Source: Lysobacterales bacterium
Lineage (GTDB): Bacteria > Pseudomonadota > Gammaproteobacteria > Xanthomonadales > Rhodanobacteraceae
Assembly (NCBI GenBank): GCA_015655335.1
Contig: JAATFF010000151.1
Coordinates: 1 to 43,227, forward strand
Direction: 5' to 3'
Length of the DNA: 43,227 nt
Position numbers and translations under genes: made by a program
Shown: piece by piece, positions 7,973 through 16,339 of the stretch
Layout of the letters: every line of letters begins with the position of its first letter
Numbering within the stretch: position 1 is the first letter of the stretch
Notes under the pieces: model-generated
The model's input: the letters and a program-made list of their open reading frames with translations, nothing else
What the model was told of the DNA's origin: nothing
Database searches by the model: none

Positions 7973-9358
7973 TCAGCCAGCGCCTTCTACAGAAAGCATC
8001 CCAGGCAAACGCATCGTTACGTCCAATCCACCCGCCGTGCGATTTTGCGCATCGACTTCACCGCCATGTACTTGCATGACACGCTGCACTATGGCGAGAC
8101 CAAGCCCGTGTCCACCTGCATGCGCGGCATTCGTGCCGCGATAGAAAGGCCTAAACAGCAGACTTAGCTCCTCTGCCGGTACACCAGGGCCATGATCGCG
8201 AATGCGCACCTTGGCTTGTCGCTGCTCCGTGCTGACTTCCACATCGACAAGTCCATTTGCCGGGCTGAATTTGATGGCGTTAGCGATCACATTGTCCAAC
8301 GCACGTTCCAGCAGGATGCCGCTGCCAAATACGGTGACGGGTTCGGCATCGGCCAACGTGAGTTGAATGCCGCGCGCTTCCGCCTCGACCCGCGCCGCGT
8401 CGAGGCGCGAGCGGGTAAGCTCGGTGAGATCCACCGGTTCGCGCTCCATGCCCGGCAAACCACCTTCAAGTCGCGACAGCGCCAGCATTTCTGCTGTCAT
8501 GCGATCCATGCTTCCGATTTCTTGTTCGGCGTGTCGAAAATGCTTGGCCGCTTCGTTCGGATCGGTGCTGTGTTGAGCTAGATCCAGAATCAGATGCAAG
8601 CGTGCGAGTGGAGAACGCAGCTCGTGCGATAGGTCCTGCAAGACACTGCGATCATGCGCGACCAGCAGCTCGATGCGTTCAGCCATGCCGTTGAAATCTT
8701 GCGCGAGCTGGCCAAGCTCATCATGCGCGGCACTCCAACGCTTATCGACGCGTGTGGTGAATTCGCCTGCCGCCATTTTGCGTGTCGCGGCGCGCATGGC
8801 GTCGACCGGGCGCGATACGCTACGCGCCACCCACCAGCCGATCGCACCAATCAGCAACAATGAAAGTGCCAGCTGCACAAGCAGCAGTATTTTCTCGCGC
8901 GCGCGTGGCGGAATGCGCGAACGCGAACTGCTCATCGCCACGAATTGCCGTTGATGCCCGTCGCTGCCAGTGACCTGCTGCACGGCGATGTAGTAGCCCG
9001 GCCATGGATTCAGCTCGATGTTGCGTCCGGCTGCGAGCCAGTCCGGTAACGACTCGCGCATCGCAGATGGCAAGCGTATTTCGCGCATCGGCTGCCCGTT
9101 CTCGTAAAGCGTCGCATCGATGCCGCCCTCGCGCTGCTGCCGCACCCACGCATCGAGACCGTTCGCGCCACCGCTGTCGTACGCTTGCTCAGCGGCTTGC
9201 GCGAGCGTGGGCCAGTCGATGTCCTGCTCCGCCGAATAAGCGATGAAGCTGCGGGTCAGCGCGCCTCCCAGTAGCAATACCACCAGGTTGGCGATGCAGA
9301 AGAAAATCAGCAAGCGCCAGAACAGTGGACTGCGGAACGGGCTCTTGAACGTGTTCAC
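7973..9358 (-). CDS. CpxA-like envelope-stress sensor histidine kinase
   Basis: Inner-membrane sensor of 461 residues. A first membrane helix (about 14-36) is followed by a periplasmic sensor region to about 155, a second helix (156-178), a HAMP linker, and a kinase core. The H-box reads LQDLSHELRSPLARL (H245), very close to CpxA. The N-box is ALDNVIANAIKFSP, with G boxes DHGPGVP and GHGLGLAIV. The start is GTG 9358, overlapping the response-regulator stop codon (GTGA). With the regulator gene and the divergent Spy/CpxP-like gene it reproduces the cpxRA-cpxP layout, so envelope or misfolded-protein stress is the likely signal. Confidence 0.88.
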   Translation of the reverse strand: MNTFKSPFRSPLFWRLLIFFCIANLVVLLLGGALTRSFIAYSAEQDIDWPTLAQAAEQAYDSGGANGLDAWVRQQREGGIDATLYENGQPMREIRLPSAMRESLPDWLAAGRNIELNPWPGYYIAVQQVTGSDGHQRQFVAMSSSRSRIPPRAREKILLLVQLALSLLLIGAIGWWVARSVSRPVDAMRAATRKMAAGEFTTRVDKRWSAAHDELGQLAQDFNGMAERIELLVAHDRSVLQDLSHELRSPLARLHLILDLAQHSTDPNEAAKHFRHAEQEIGSMDRMTAEMLALSRLEGGLPGMEREPVDLTELTRSRLDAARVEAEARGIQLTLADAEPVTVFGSGILLERALDNVIANAIKFSPANGLVDVEVSTEQRQAKVRIRDHGPGVPAEELSLLFRPFYRGTNAAHAGGHGLGLAIVQRVMQVHGGEVDAQNRTAGGLDVTMRLPGMLSVEGAG

Positions 9359-10050
9359 GCTTGCGCCCCGCCATTGGCCAACAGCACATAGCCGGCACCA
9401 CGAATGGAATCGATGCGCGGCGATTGCGCCGACGCTTCCGCCAACTTATGCCGAAGACGGCTGACGTGCACATCGATGCTGCGATCGAACCGTTCCAGTT
9501 CGCGACCGAGCGCCACGCGTGTCAACGATGTCTTGTCGATGACTTCGCCCGCTCGCTGCACCAGCATCAGGAGCAGCGCAAATTCGGCACCAGTCAGATT
9601 GAGCTCCTGTTCGCCCGCATACGCGCGTCGCTCACCCGGCAACAGTCGTAAAACGCCTGCCGTGAGTATCCCGACGCTCTCCACCGTGTGACGACGCAAC
9701 TGTGCGCGCACACGCGCCAGCAATTCGCGCGGCAGACACGGTTTGGAGAGATAGTCGTCCGCGCCGAGTTCAAGCCCGACGACGCGATCCACCGGCTCGC
9801 CGCGTCCGGACAGCATGATCACGGGCAGGCGATGTTGCGAGCGCAATTCGCGCAGCGTATCGAGGCCGCTGCGGCCGGGCAGCATCACATCAAGAATCAG
9901 CAGATCCGGTCGCAGCGCGGGATCGCGCAGTTGAGCCAATACGGCATCGCCATCGTGCACGACCTCCACCTGCAAACCCTCGCGGCGCAGGTATTCGGCA
10001 AGCAGCGCGCACAGTTCGCGGTCGTCATCACCAATCAATATCCGGGACAT
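9355..10050 (-). CDS. CpxR-like response regulator (OmpR family)
   Basis: A 231-residue regulator with a receiver domain (DDD at 8-10, phosphoacceptor D54 in LILDVMLPG, K103 in LSKPCLP) and a C-terminal OmpR-type winged helix (LTGAEFALLLMLVQ to RGAGYVLL). It is phosphorylated by the kinase encoded just downstream, with which it overlaps by four bases. A perfect CpxR-type box lies 91-105 bp upstream of its start, in the region shared with the divergent Spy-like gene, so autoregulation together with that gene is likely. Confidence 0.9.
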   Translation of the reverse strand: MSRILIGDDDRELCALLAEYLRREGLQVEVVHDGDAVLAQLRDPALRPDLLILDVMLPGRSGLDTLRELRSQHRLPVIMLSGRGEPVDRVVGLELGADDYLSKPCLPRELLARVRAQLRRHTVESVGILTAGVLRLLPGERRAYAGEQELNLTGAEFALLLMLVQRAGEVIDKTSLTRVALGRELERFDRSIDVHVSRLRHKLAEASAQSPRIDSIRGAGYVLLANGGAQA

Positions 10051-10140
10051 GGGCTAGTAGCGGGAAAGCCATCAAAGAGACCGCGCTTACTATCGCATTC
10101 CCCGCTGCGATTGGCTGCCCGTGGCTTGCGCCTTCCTGAC

Positions 10141-10155
10141 TTTACCCTTCTTTAC
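10141..10155. promoter_or_regulatory. CpxR box between the cpxRA-like operon and the spy-like gene
   Basis: TTTAC-CCTTC-TTTAC. On the minus strand this is GTAAA-N5-GTAAA, identical in both half-sites and in spacing to the known CpxR consensus of E. coli. It sits in the 179-bp divergent promoter region, 75-89 bp before the spy-like ATG. Confidence 0.7.
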
Positions 10156-10229
10156 ACACCAGCAAAGATCTTAAACGCGCCTCTGCATTCCAATAGTCAC
10201 AACACCCCACCACATGCAGGAGCTTCACT

Positions 10230-10739
10230 ATGCGCAAGACAATGACCCTGTCGATCATCCTGGCTGCGGCCCTGGGCTGCTCCGCGCTGGCGCTCGCCGG
10301 TCCGGGTGGACAGGGCGGCCCCGGCGGCTGGCACGGTGGCCATGGCCACCATGGCGGCATGTTGGCTCTTCGCGGCCTGAATCTCACCGACGCCCAGAAA
10401 GCTTCGGTCAAGCAGATCGTGCAGCAGAGCTTCACCCAGCTGAAGCCGCAGTTCCAGGCCGTCCGCCAGCAGCGTCAGGCGTTTGAAGCCCTGTCGCCGA
10501 GCTCGTCGGGCTACCAGGCCGCGGCGGCTAGCTTGGCCCAGGCCGAAGCCAACCTCACCAGCGCCCGCATCGTCGCCCGCGCTGCAGTTACCGCCCAGAT
10601 CTACAACACCGTACTGACCAGCACCCAGCAGACTCAGCTGGCTACGCAGAAGGCAGCCTTCCAGGCTCGCAAGGCCCAGTGGGAGCAGTTCCGCGCCCAA
10701 CAGAAGGCACAGTCGACCGCGACGACTTCTGGCCAATAA
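10230..10739 (+). CDS. Spy/CpxP-family periplasmic protein
   Basis: A 169-residue exported protein. A signal peptide covers residues 1-23 (ending SALALA) and is followed by a Gly/His-rich segment that may bind metal (GGWHGGHGHHGGM, 32-44). The mature part is helical with the family's LTxxQ motifs, LTDAQ near 52 and LTSTQQTQL near 130. Spy and CpxP are ATP-independent periplasmic chaperones, CpxP also dampening CpxA. AGGAG at 10217-10221 fixes the start. It is divergent from the cpxRA-like genes with a CpxR box between, so stress-induced expression is expected. It is followed by a strong terminator. Confidence 0.85.
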   Translation: MRKTMTLSIILAAALGCSALALAGPGGQGGPGGWHGGHGHHGGMLALRGLNLTDAQKASVKQIVQQSFTQLKPQFQAVRQQRQAFEALSPSSSGYQAAAASLAQAEANLTSARIVARAAVTAQIYNTVLTSTQQTQLATQKAAFQARKAQWEQFRAQQKAQSTATTSGQ

Positions 10740-10801
10740 TTCAATACAAGAAAGTATCGGTTAGTCGGATCTTAACGAACGTTCTAACCTGCAATAAGCT
10801 G

Positions 10802-10835
10802 AGCGATCGCCGCTGCATCGGCGATCGCTTTTTTA
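10802..10835 (+). terminator. Rho-independent terminator after the spy-like gene
   Basis: An 11-bp stem AGCGATCGCCG / CGGCGATCGCT with the loop CTGCAT is followed by six T. It lies about 60 bp after the spy stop codon. Confidence 0.88.
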
Positions 10836-10871
10836 TGTCCTGAACTTTATGTGCTGAACCAGGCAGGATAT

Positions 10872-10911
10872 TCAGATACCTATCTATCCGGTCAGATACC
10901 TATCTATCCGG
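10872..10911. repeat. Perfect 20-bp tandem duplication upstream of pit
   Basis: TCAGATACCTATCTATCCGG occurs twice, head to tail, without a mismatch (10872-10891 and 10892-10911). It lies between the spy terminator and the pit gene and could be a duplicated regulator site. No third copy was seen. Confidence 0.85.
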
Positions 10912-11047
10912 CCCAAACGCTTAACTGTCACGTATGGCCGTTCAAAACGGTAGTTTGACAGCGCGAGATCCAGCCATCCCCTTCCGTGATTGTCACGCCT
11001 TTGTCTTGTGCGGTGCTTAGCTTCCACAGGGCTGACCACTCAGAGGC

Positions 11048-12637
11048 ATGCTCATGCAGACGGAAGTCGCTGTTGCCACCGCCGCGTCGCCAAGCCAGGG
11101 TTCGGGGCGCATTTTCGGCATTATTTTCGGCTTGATACTGTTGGTGGGTGCCGCCTATGCCGGCCTTCACCTGATCGACGATCTTTCCATCGTACACTCG
11201 CATTCCGCCACGCCATTCATCTTGCTCGGTGTGGCCTTGTTGATTGCGCTGGGATTCGAATTCGTCAACGGTTTCCACGACACCGCCAATGCGGTGGCGA
11301 CGGTGATCTACACGAATTCCATGCCCGCCAATATGGCCGTGATCTGGTCGGGCCTTTTCAACTTCCTCGGCGTACTGACATCGTCGGGCGCGGTGGCCTT
11401 CACCGTGGTATCGCTGCTGCCGGTCGAGCTGATCTTGCAGGTTGGTAGCGGAGCTGGCTTCGCCATGGTGTTCGCCTTGCTGCTGGCGGCCATCGTCTGG
11501 AATCTCGGAACCTGGTATTTCGGTTTGCCGAATTCGTCATCGCACACCTTGATCGGCTCGATCATCGGTGTCGGCCTCGCCAACCAGCTCACCTCGGTAA
11601 AAACCGGCACGAGCGGCGTGGACTGGAATGCCGCCGCGGGCGTGTTCAAGGGATTGGTCTTCTCGCCCATCGCCGGCTTCATCCTTGCCGGCCTGCTGAT
11701 GTGGGTGCTGAAGGCGGTGGTCAAGATCCCCGCGCTGTATCGCGCACCGGAAGGCAAGAAGCCGCCGCCGTGGCCGATTCGCGCGCTGCTCGTTCTGACC
11801 TGTACCGGCGTCAGCTTTAGCCATGGCTCCAACGACGGCCAGAAAGGCATGGGCCTGATCATGTTGATCCTGATCGGCACCGTGCCTACGGCTTATGCGT
11901 TGAATGGCGCGGTATCCGGCGGCCAGGTGAAGAGCTTTCACGAAGTCTCGGTCGCGGCACAGCAGGTATTGGCGACCTTCGATCACGGCATCACCGTAAG
12001 CGGCGATCCGCGCGCGATCGTCACGACCGCTGTGCAGCAGCGCAAGCTTTTGCCTGACACGGTACCTGCGCTCTCCGAACTCATGGCGGCGATTGATCAC
12101 CAAGTTGGCAATCGCACCTCGCTGCGCGCCGTGCCGCAAGAGCAGATGGGCAACGTGCGAAATGACATCTACCTGGCGGACGCCGCGATCCCGCTGGTTC
12201 TCGCACAACCGGGACTGAGCAAGGATCAGACAGCAGCGCTTACCACGTGGCGCGGCCTTGGCACGCAGGCGATCCAGTTCATCCCACCGTGGGTGAAAGT
12301 TGCGGTAGCACTCGCACTGGGCCTGGGAACGATGGTGGGCTGGAAGCGCATCGTGGTGACGGTCGGCGAGAAGATCGGCAAGGAGCATCTGACGTATGCG
12401 CAAGGTGCATCGGCCGAACTGATTGCGATGGGATTGATCCAGGCCGCAGACATGTACCACCTGCCAGTGAGCACCACGCACGTACTGACGTCGGGCGTTG
12501 CCGGCACCATGGCGGCGAATGGTTCGGGCCTTCAATGGTCGACCGTGCGCAATCTGCTGATGGCATGGGTGCTGACGCTGCCTGCTTCGATCTTGCTTGC
12601 AGGTGGTTTGTTCGTAGTGCTGAAGCATTTGTTCTAA
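11048..12637 (+). CDS. pit: Inorganic phosphate transporter, PiT family
   Basis: Inner-membrane metal-phosphate:H+ symporter of 529 residues. The duplicated PiT signatures are present: GFEFVNGFHDTANAVATVI near 76-94 in the N-terminal half, and GVSFSHGSNDGQKGMG near 255-270 plus STTHVLTSGVAG near the end in the C-terminal half, with membrane helices throughout. A long hydrophilic loop in the middle separates the halves. ATG 11048 or ATG 11054 may be the start. No DUF47 partner gene is adjacent. PiT carriers are usually constitutive low-affinity systems, yet the leader carries repeats and a weak PHO-box-like element. Confidence 0.93.
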   Translation: MLMQTEVAVATAASPSQGSGRIFGIIFGLILLVGAAYAGLHLIDDLSIVHSHSATPFILLGVALLIALGFEFVNGFHDTANAVATVIYTNSMPANMAVIWSGLFNFLGVLTSSGAVAFTVVSLLPVELILQVGSGAGFAMVFALLLAAIVWNLGTWYFGLPNSSSHTLIGSIIGVGLANQLTSVKTGTSGVDWNAAAGVFKGLVFSPIAGFILAGLLMWVLKAVVKIPALYRAPEGKKPPPWPIRALLVLTCTGVSFSHGSNDGQKGMGLIMLILIGTVPTAYALNGAVSGGQVKSFHEVSVAAQQVLATFDHGITVSGDPRAIVTTAVQQRKLLPDTVPALSELMAAIDHQVGNRTSLRAVPQEQMGNVRNDIYLADAAIPLVLAQPGLSKDQTAALTTWRGLGTQAIQFIPPWVKVAVALALGLGTMVGWKRIVVTVGEKIGKEHLTYAQGASAELIAMGLIQAADMYHLPVSTTHVLTSGVAGTMAANGSGLQWSTVRNLLMAWVLTLPASILLAGGLFVVLKHLF

Positions 12638-12668
12638 ACAGGTCGACCAGCTCGGCGATCTGCATGTG

Positions 12669-12695
12669 GCAAGCACAGCGCAACGCTGTGCTTGC
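12669..12695. terminator. Hairpin between pit and the His-rich gene
   Basis: A perfect 12-bp stem GCAAGCACAGCG / CGCTGTGCTTGC with the loop CAA, 31 bp after the pit stop. No T tract follows. It probably stops transcription from both convergent genes. Confidence 0.5.
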
Positions 12696-12803
12696 GCGCG
12701 AGTGATGCAGGTTTTAGCTCGCTATGGCAGCAACGGCTGGCGCGGTACCGCCGGGGTGGTCGTCCTTGACCATGAAACGTCCTGAGATGATCGTTGGCGG
12801 TGC

Positions 12804-13022
12804 TTAATGCACGTGATGCTTGTGTGCGTGCTTCTTGGCCGCATGCTCGGCATGTTCGATCGCATGCAGCTTATGACCGTGGGCGAGGTGCGCGTGATGG
12901 CTAGCCTTCTCGTGATCGCCGCTTTCAGCGTGTTTTGCCGCTTCGCGGTGATGTTTGGCGGCCTCGTCCAGATGTTTTGCCGCTTCGTGGTGATGATGAT
13001 GAATCTCGTGCTCGGTGCTCAT
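12804..13022 (-). CDS. Histidine-rich small helical protein
   Basis: A 72-residue protein in which 24 residues are histidine, with most of the remainder Ala, Glu and Lys. It opens with IHHHHHEAAKHLDEAAKHH and repeats an (E/K)AAKHH-like unit of about seven residues, so it should form amphipathic helices or a coiled coil carrying rows of His. No signal peptide or membrane segment is visible. GAGGAG stands eight bases before ATG 13022, which together with the regular repeat argues for a real gene. Metal binding or buffering is a reasonable guess from composition only. Similar small His/Ala/Glu proteins of unknown role exist in other proteobacteria. Confidence 0.8.
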   Translation of the reverse strand: MSTEHEIHHHHHEAAKHLDEAAKHHREAAKHAESGDHEKASHHAHLAHGHKLHAIEHAEHAAKKHAHKHHVH

Positions 13023-13349
13023 GCAACTCTCCTCGATAGGCGTGCACCCGGCCCAGGTAGCCAGGCTCGTCCAGCTAAGCAGATGTCGGTGTCATGGTCA
13101 TGACGGTGCGCCACGCAATAGCTGAAAACAACGGCGCTCACGACAAACAAAAGCGAAACGTTGCATTCGCACGGTCAACACGTCGCTGAACGAACGCAAT
13201 GCCGCATGGATTTTTACAACATTGTTTTTACACGCGACTTGTTGCCATGTACGTGCGAATCGATAGCGATGCGCCTGTTTGCGTAACTAGCACGACATTC
13301 CACGCGCAAGCTGCTCACCTGTCCATACTCACTTGCCCAGGAGATTGCC
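13023..13349. other. Intergenic region between the divergent His-rich and BON genes
   Basis: 327 bp with no credible gene. It must contain both promoters. AGGAGA at 13339-13344 serves the BON gene and GAGGAG serves the His-rich gene. Two TTTAC pentamers at 13213-13217 and 13227-13231 recall a CpxR box, but the nine-base spacing is wrong. Confidence 0.5.
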
Positions 13350-13829
13350 ATGCGTAACACGTCCTTTTTGCGCAAATCCATCATCGCCAGCGGCGCGATG
13401 ATCGTCTTTGCAGCCCTGCCACTCTCCCTGGCGATGGCACAAAGCACAGCACCCTCATCGGCCACGCCGCCGTCGTCGGATGCCATGCAATCGCAGCAAT
13501 CGCCCTCCAATGCGATGCAATCCACCGGAAACACGTCGTCGAGTAACGAGACAGTACCTGGCAAGGTCGATGACACCTGGATCACGACCAAGGTGAAATC
13601 CAAATTCACGGCCGCCAAGAACGTGAAGTCGTCCGATATCTCCGTAAGCACCGCGGATGGCGCTGTCACCTTGACCGGCACCGTCGCCTCCAGCAAACAG
13701 AAAAGCCACGTGATACATCTCGCCAAGCAGGTGAAGGGCGTGAAGAGTGTCGACGCCACCGGCTTGACTGTCAGCGCGGCAAACACCAGCAGCTCGCCGG
13801 CCAGTTCAGGTACGTCAGCTGGCCACTAA
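13350..13829 (+). CDS. BON-domain periplasmic protein (OsmY-like)
   Basis: A 159-residue exported protein. The signal peptide (1-30, ending LAMA) is followed by a Ser/Gln-rich linker, then one BON domain at about 70-142 (DDTWITTKVKSKFTAAKNV, then GAVTLTGTVASSKQKSHV and VKGVKSVDAT), and a Ser-rich tail. BON domains bind phospholipid surfaces and occur in osmotic and envelope-stress proteins such as OsmY, which has two of them. AGGAGA precedes ATG 13350. It ends before a perfect hairpin shared with trpS. Confidence 0.88.
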   Translation: MRNTSFLRKSIIASGAMIVFAALPLSLAMAQSTAPSSATPPSSDAMQSQQSPSNAMQSTGNTSSSNETVPGKVDDTWITTKVKSKFTAAKNVKSSDISVSTADGAVTLTGTVASSKQKSHVIHLAKQVKGVKSVDATGLTVSAANTSSSPASSGTSAGH

Positions 13830-13858
13830 TGGGAAGCGATAGATAGATCGTGAGTGTT

Positions 13859-13891
13859 CGCGCCGGATGGCCATGCATGCCATCCGGCGCG
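13859..13891. terminator. Bidirectional hairpin between the BON gene and trpS
   Basis: A perfect 13-bp inverted repeat CGCGCCGGATGGC / GCCATCCGGCGCG with a seven-base loop, between the convergent stop codons at 13829 and 13912. There is no long T tract on either side. Confidence 0.65.
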
Positions 13892-13911
13892 ACGTGCTGA
13901 TGAACGCGCTT

Positions 13912-15282
13912 TTATTCGCTTTCTTGCGCAGCCAGCGAATCCAGGGCATCGCGAAGATAGATAAGCGCTTCGTCGCGCCCCGGCTCATCGACGTAGTCGG
14001 GCGTGCTGGCGACGGGCTCGCCGTCCAGTTCCAGCACCAGCGAACGGGGTAACACGTGCAGCGTGGCCGCCGTGCCACCAAGCGTCTTCAATTGCTTCTG
14101 CACCGCTCCGGCAGCTTTCGGATCTTTGAAGGATTTCGACAGCAACAACTCCTCGCCTTCGGAGGAGAACAAGCGAAAGCGAAAACTGCCGTCGGTATCG
14201 CGAAAGCTCGCAAAGCGCGGCGATTTGCCGGACTTGGAAGGCAACTTGGCGTTGCCGGCATTCATGGTGACCGATGACATGGCGCGCAGGCCGATCGCAT
14301 CGCGCAGCTCGGCGATTTTCGGGCCGGCGATCGCGCGCGCCTTGCGCGCACCTTCGCGCAAAATTTCTTCGATGGCCGCCGGTCGTGCGATGAGGCTGTC
14401 GTAACGCTCACGCATCGGCGCGATATCGGCTTCGATACGCTCGAACAACACCTGCTTGGCCTCGCCCCAACCTATGCCCTCTTCCAGCGCGCGACGGAAC
14501 GCTGCGCTTTCGGCGTCGCTGGCGAATGCGTGGAAAATGGTGAACAGCGCAGAGCTATCCGGATCTTTCGGCTCGCCCGGCAGTCGCGAATCGGTGACGA
14601 TACGCATGATTGTTTCGCGCAATTGCTTGGCGCCGCCTTCGAACAACGGAACGGTGTTGTCGTAGCTCTTGGACATCTTGCGACCATCGAGGCCCGGCAA
14701 GGTCGCCACCTGCTCCTCGATCAACGCTTCCGGTAGCGCGAAGAACTCGCGACGGTAGATGTGATTGATGCGCTGCGCGATGTCGCGCGCCATTTCGATG
14801 TGCTGAATCTGATCGCGCCCCACCGGCACCTGTTGCGCGTTGAACGCAAGGATATCGGCAGCCATCAACACCGGATACATGTACAGGCCCGCTGTGATGC
14901 CTGCATCGGGATCTTCGCCAGTCTCGGCGTTCTTATCTACCGCCGCCTTGTAAGCATGCGCGCGGTTAAGCAGACCCTTGGCCGTGACGCAGGTGAGAAA
15001 CCACGTGAGCTCCGGAATTTCCGGAATATCGGATTGCCGGTAAAAGGTAACCTTGTTCGGATCGAGTCCGGCCGCCAGCCAGCTTGCCGCGATTTCCAGA
15101 CGCGAGCGTTCGATCCGGCCGGGATCGTCGCTTTTGATCAGCGCGTGGTAATCGGCCATGAAGAAGAACGCATCGACATCCGCACGACGGCTGGCAGCAA
15201 TCGCCGGCCGAATGGCCCCGACGTAGTTGCCCAGGTGCGGTGTGCCGGTGGTGGTGATGCCTGTAAGGACGCGAGTTTGCAT
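13912..15282 (-). CDS. trpS: Tryptophanyl-tRNA synthetase with C-terminal extension
   Basis: Class I aminoacyl-tRNA synthetase charging tRNA-Trp. The ATP-binding HIGH-type motif is TGTPHLGNY (12-20) and the KMSKS loop is exact (202-206). Most bacterial TrpRS proteins have about 330-340 residues; this one has 456. Residues about 355-456 form an added domain (FRFRLFSSEGEELLLSKSF, then AGAVQKQLKTLGG) that resembles the DUF1508/YegP fold. Xanthomonadaceae TrpRS proteins are known to be longer than usual, so the fusion is probably lineage-wide. It is convergent with the BON gene and followed at 107 bp upstream by the arginase gene on the same strand. Confidence 0.95.
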   Translation of the reverse strand: MQTRVLTGITTTGTPHLGNYVGAIRPAIAASRRADVDAFFFMADYHALIKSDDPGRIERSRLEIAASWLAAGLDPNKVTFYRQSDIPEIPELTWFLTCVTAKGLLNRAHAYKAAVDKNAETGEDPDAGITAGLYMYPVLMAADILAFNAQQVPVGRDQIQHIEMARDIAQRINHIYRREFFALPEALIEEQVATLPGLDGRKMSKSYDNTVPLFEGGAKQLRETIMRIVTDSRLPGEPKDPDSSALFTIFHAFASDAESAAFRRALEEGIGWGEAKQVLFERIEADIAPMRERYDSLIARPAAIEEILREGARKARAIAGPKIAELRDAIGLRAMSSVTMNAGNAKLPSKSGKSPRFASFRDTDGSFRFRLFSSEGEELLLSKSFKDPKAAGAVQKQLKTLGGTAATLHVLPRSLVLELDGEPVASTPDYVDEPGRDEALIYLRDALDSLAAQESE

Positions 15283-15389
15283 GCGGCGGATATCGGCTAG
15301 TGCGAATGATGGCTACGCGCCCGCGCAACGTTGCACGGATCGGATCCATGCAGTGTACGGGCAAATCGACGGGACATGACAAACGCCAA

Positions 15390-16313
15390 TTAGTCAGTTC
15401 CACGCATCAAAGTGGACTTACCGAACAGCGACTCGACCAGCTCTACCGCCAGCTTCGCGGTCTGGTTACGCTTGTCGTAGGCCGGATTCAATTCGACGAT
15501 GTCCAGCGAACCGAGTCTGCCGGTATCGGCGATCATCTCCATGCACAGCTGGGCTTCGCGATAGGTCGGACCGCCACGCACCGTCGTGCCGACGCCCGGC
15601 GCGATGGATGGATCGAGGAAGTCGACATCGAAACTCACATGCAGATGGGTGTCCGCATCGATGCCTTCGAGTGCTTCTTCCATCGTGCGCTTCATGCCCA
15701 CTTCGTCGATGTGGCGCATGTCGTAGATATCCATCCTCGCTTCGCGCACAAGACGCTTCTCGCCTTCGTCGACCGAGCGGATGCCGATCTGGCGATACAC
15801 CTCCGGCGATGTCGCGGGCACGCGATCGCCGATCTCCACCAACTCGCGTGGTCCGTTGCCGCACAGGCAAGCTACTGGCATGCCGTGGATGTTGCCCGAG
15901 GGCGTCACCTGCGACGTGTTGAAGTCGGCATGCGCATCGAGCCATAACACACGCAATTTTTTCCCTTGCTCGCGGCAATGCCGCGCTACGGCACTGATGG
16001 AGCCGATCGCCAGGCAATGATCGCCACCCAACATGATCGGCAGGCGCCCGGCTTGCAGTTCGTGATGGATGGCGCCATGCACCGCCGTGTTCCAGGCGAT
16101 GACTTCGGGCAAGTGGCGGTAACCGTTCTCCGGCGGCTGCCACGGATTCATCGGACCGTGCAGATTGCCGCGATCGATCACCTCCAACCCGCGCCGCCGC
16201 AGCTTCTCTCCGAGCTGCGCCACGCGTAGGGCTTCGGGCCCCATCGATGCACCACGATGACCCGCGCCGATGTCGGTCGGCGCGCCGACCAATGCAATCA
16301 CCTGCTTACTCAT
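15390..16313 (-). CDS. rocF: Arginase
   Basis: Binuclear manganese ureohydrolase (307 residues) converting L-arginine to ornithine and urea. All metal ligands are visible: H99 in GGDHC, D126-H128-D130 in LDAHADFN, and D229 and D231 in SFDVDFLDP. The substrate-binding SGNIHGMP follows at about 139-146. The length and the C-terminal ELNPAYDKRNQTAKLAVELV match true arginases more than agmatinases. A 12-bp palindrome lies 27 bp upstream of the start codon. No other arginine catabolic gene is adjacent. Confidence 0.93.
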   Translation of the reverse strand: MSKQVIALVGAPTDIGAGHRGASMGPEALRVAQLGEKLRRRGLEVIDRGNLHGPMNPWQPPENGYRHLPEVIAWNTAVHGAIHHELQAGRLPIMLGGDHCLAIGSISAVARHCREQGKKLRVLWLDAHADFNTSQVTPSGNIHGMPVACLCGNGPRELVEIGDRVPATSPEVYRQIGIRSVDEGEKRLVREARMDIYDMRHIDEVGMKRTMEEALEGIDADTHLHVSFDVDFLDPSIAPGVGTTVRGGPTYREAQLCMEMIADTGRLGSLDIVELNPAYDKRNQTAKLAVELVESLFGKSTLMRGTD

Positions 16314-16339
16314 ACTGCTTTTCTCGTGATCCTAAGCGT

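Larger units (their letters stand above)
10740..11047. other. Intergenic region upstream of the pit gene
   Basis: 308 bp without a gene. It holds the spy terminator, a perfect 20-bp tandem duplication, nested inverted repeats at 10925-10961 (CTGTCA/TGACAG enclosing CCGTT-CAA-AACGG) and a weak PHO-box-like pair TTGTCAC-N4-TTGTCTT at 10990-11007. TTGACA at 10955-10960 could be a -35 element, but no good -10 follows it. Confidence 0.5.

Noticed and set aside
10990..11007. PHO box upstream of pit as a firm call
   Set aside because: Only about 10 of 14 positions fit, and PiT carriers are usually not PhoB-controlled; it is kept only as part of the leader description.
12714..12773. 19-residue minus-strand frame beginning MVKDDHPGGTAP downstream of pit
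   Set aside because: It is too short to judge, with no ribosome site and no repeat or motif.
13213..13231. TTTAC-N9-TTTAC upstream of the BON gene as a second CpxR box
   Set aside because: The nine-base spacing does not match the five-base spacing of the known box, and this stretch is T-rich, so chance is likely.
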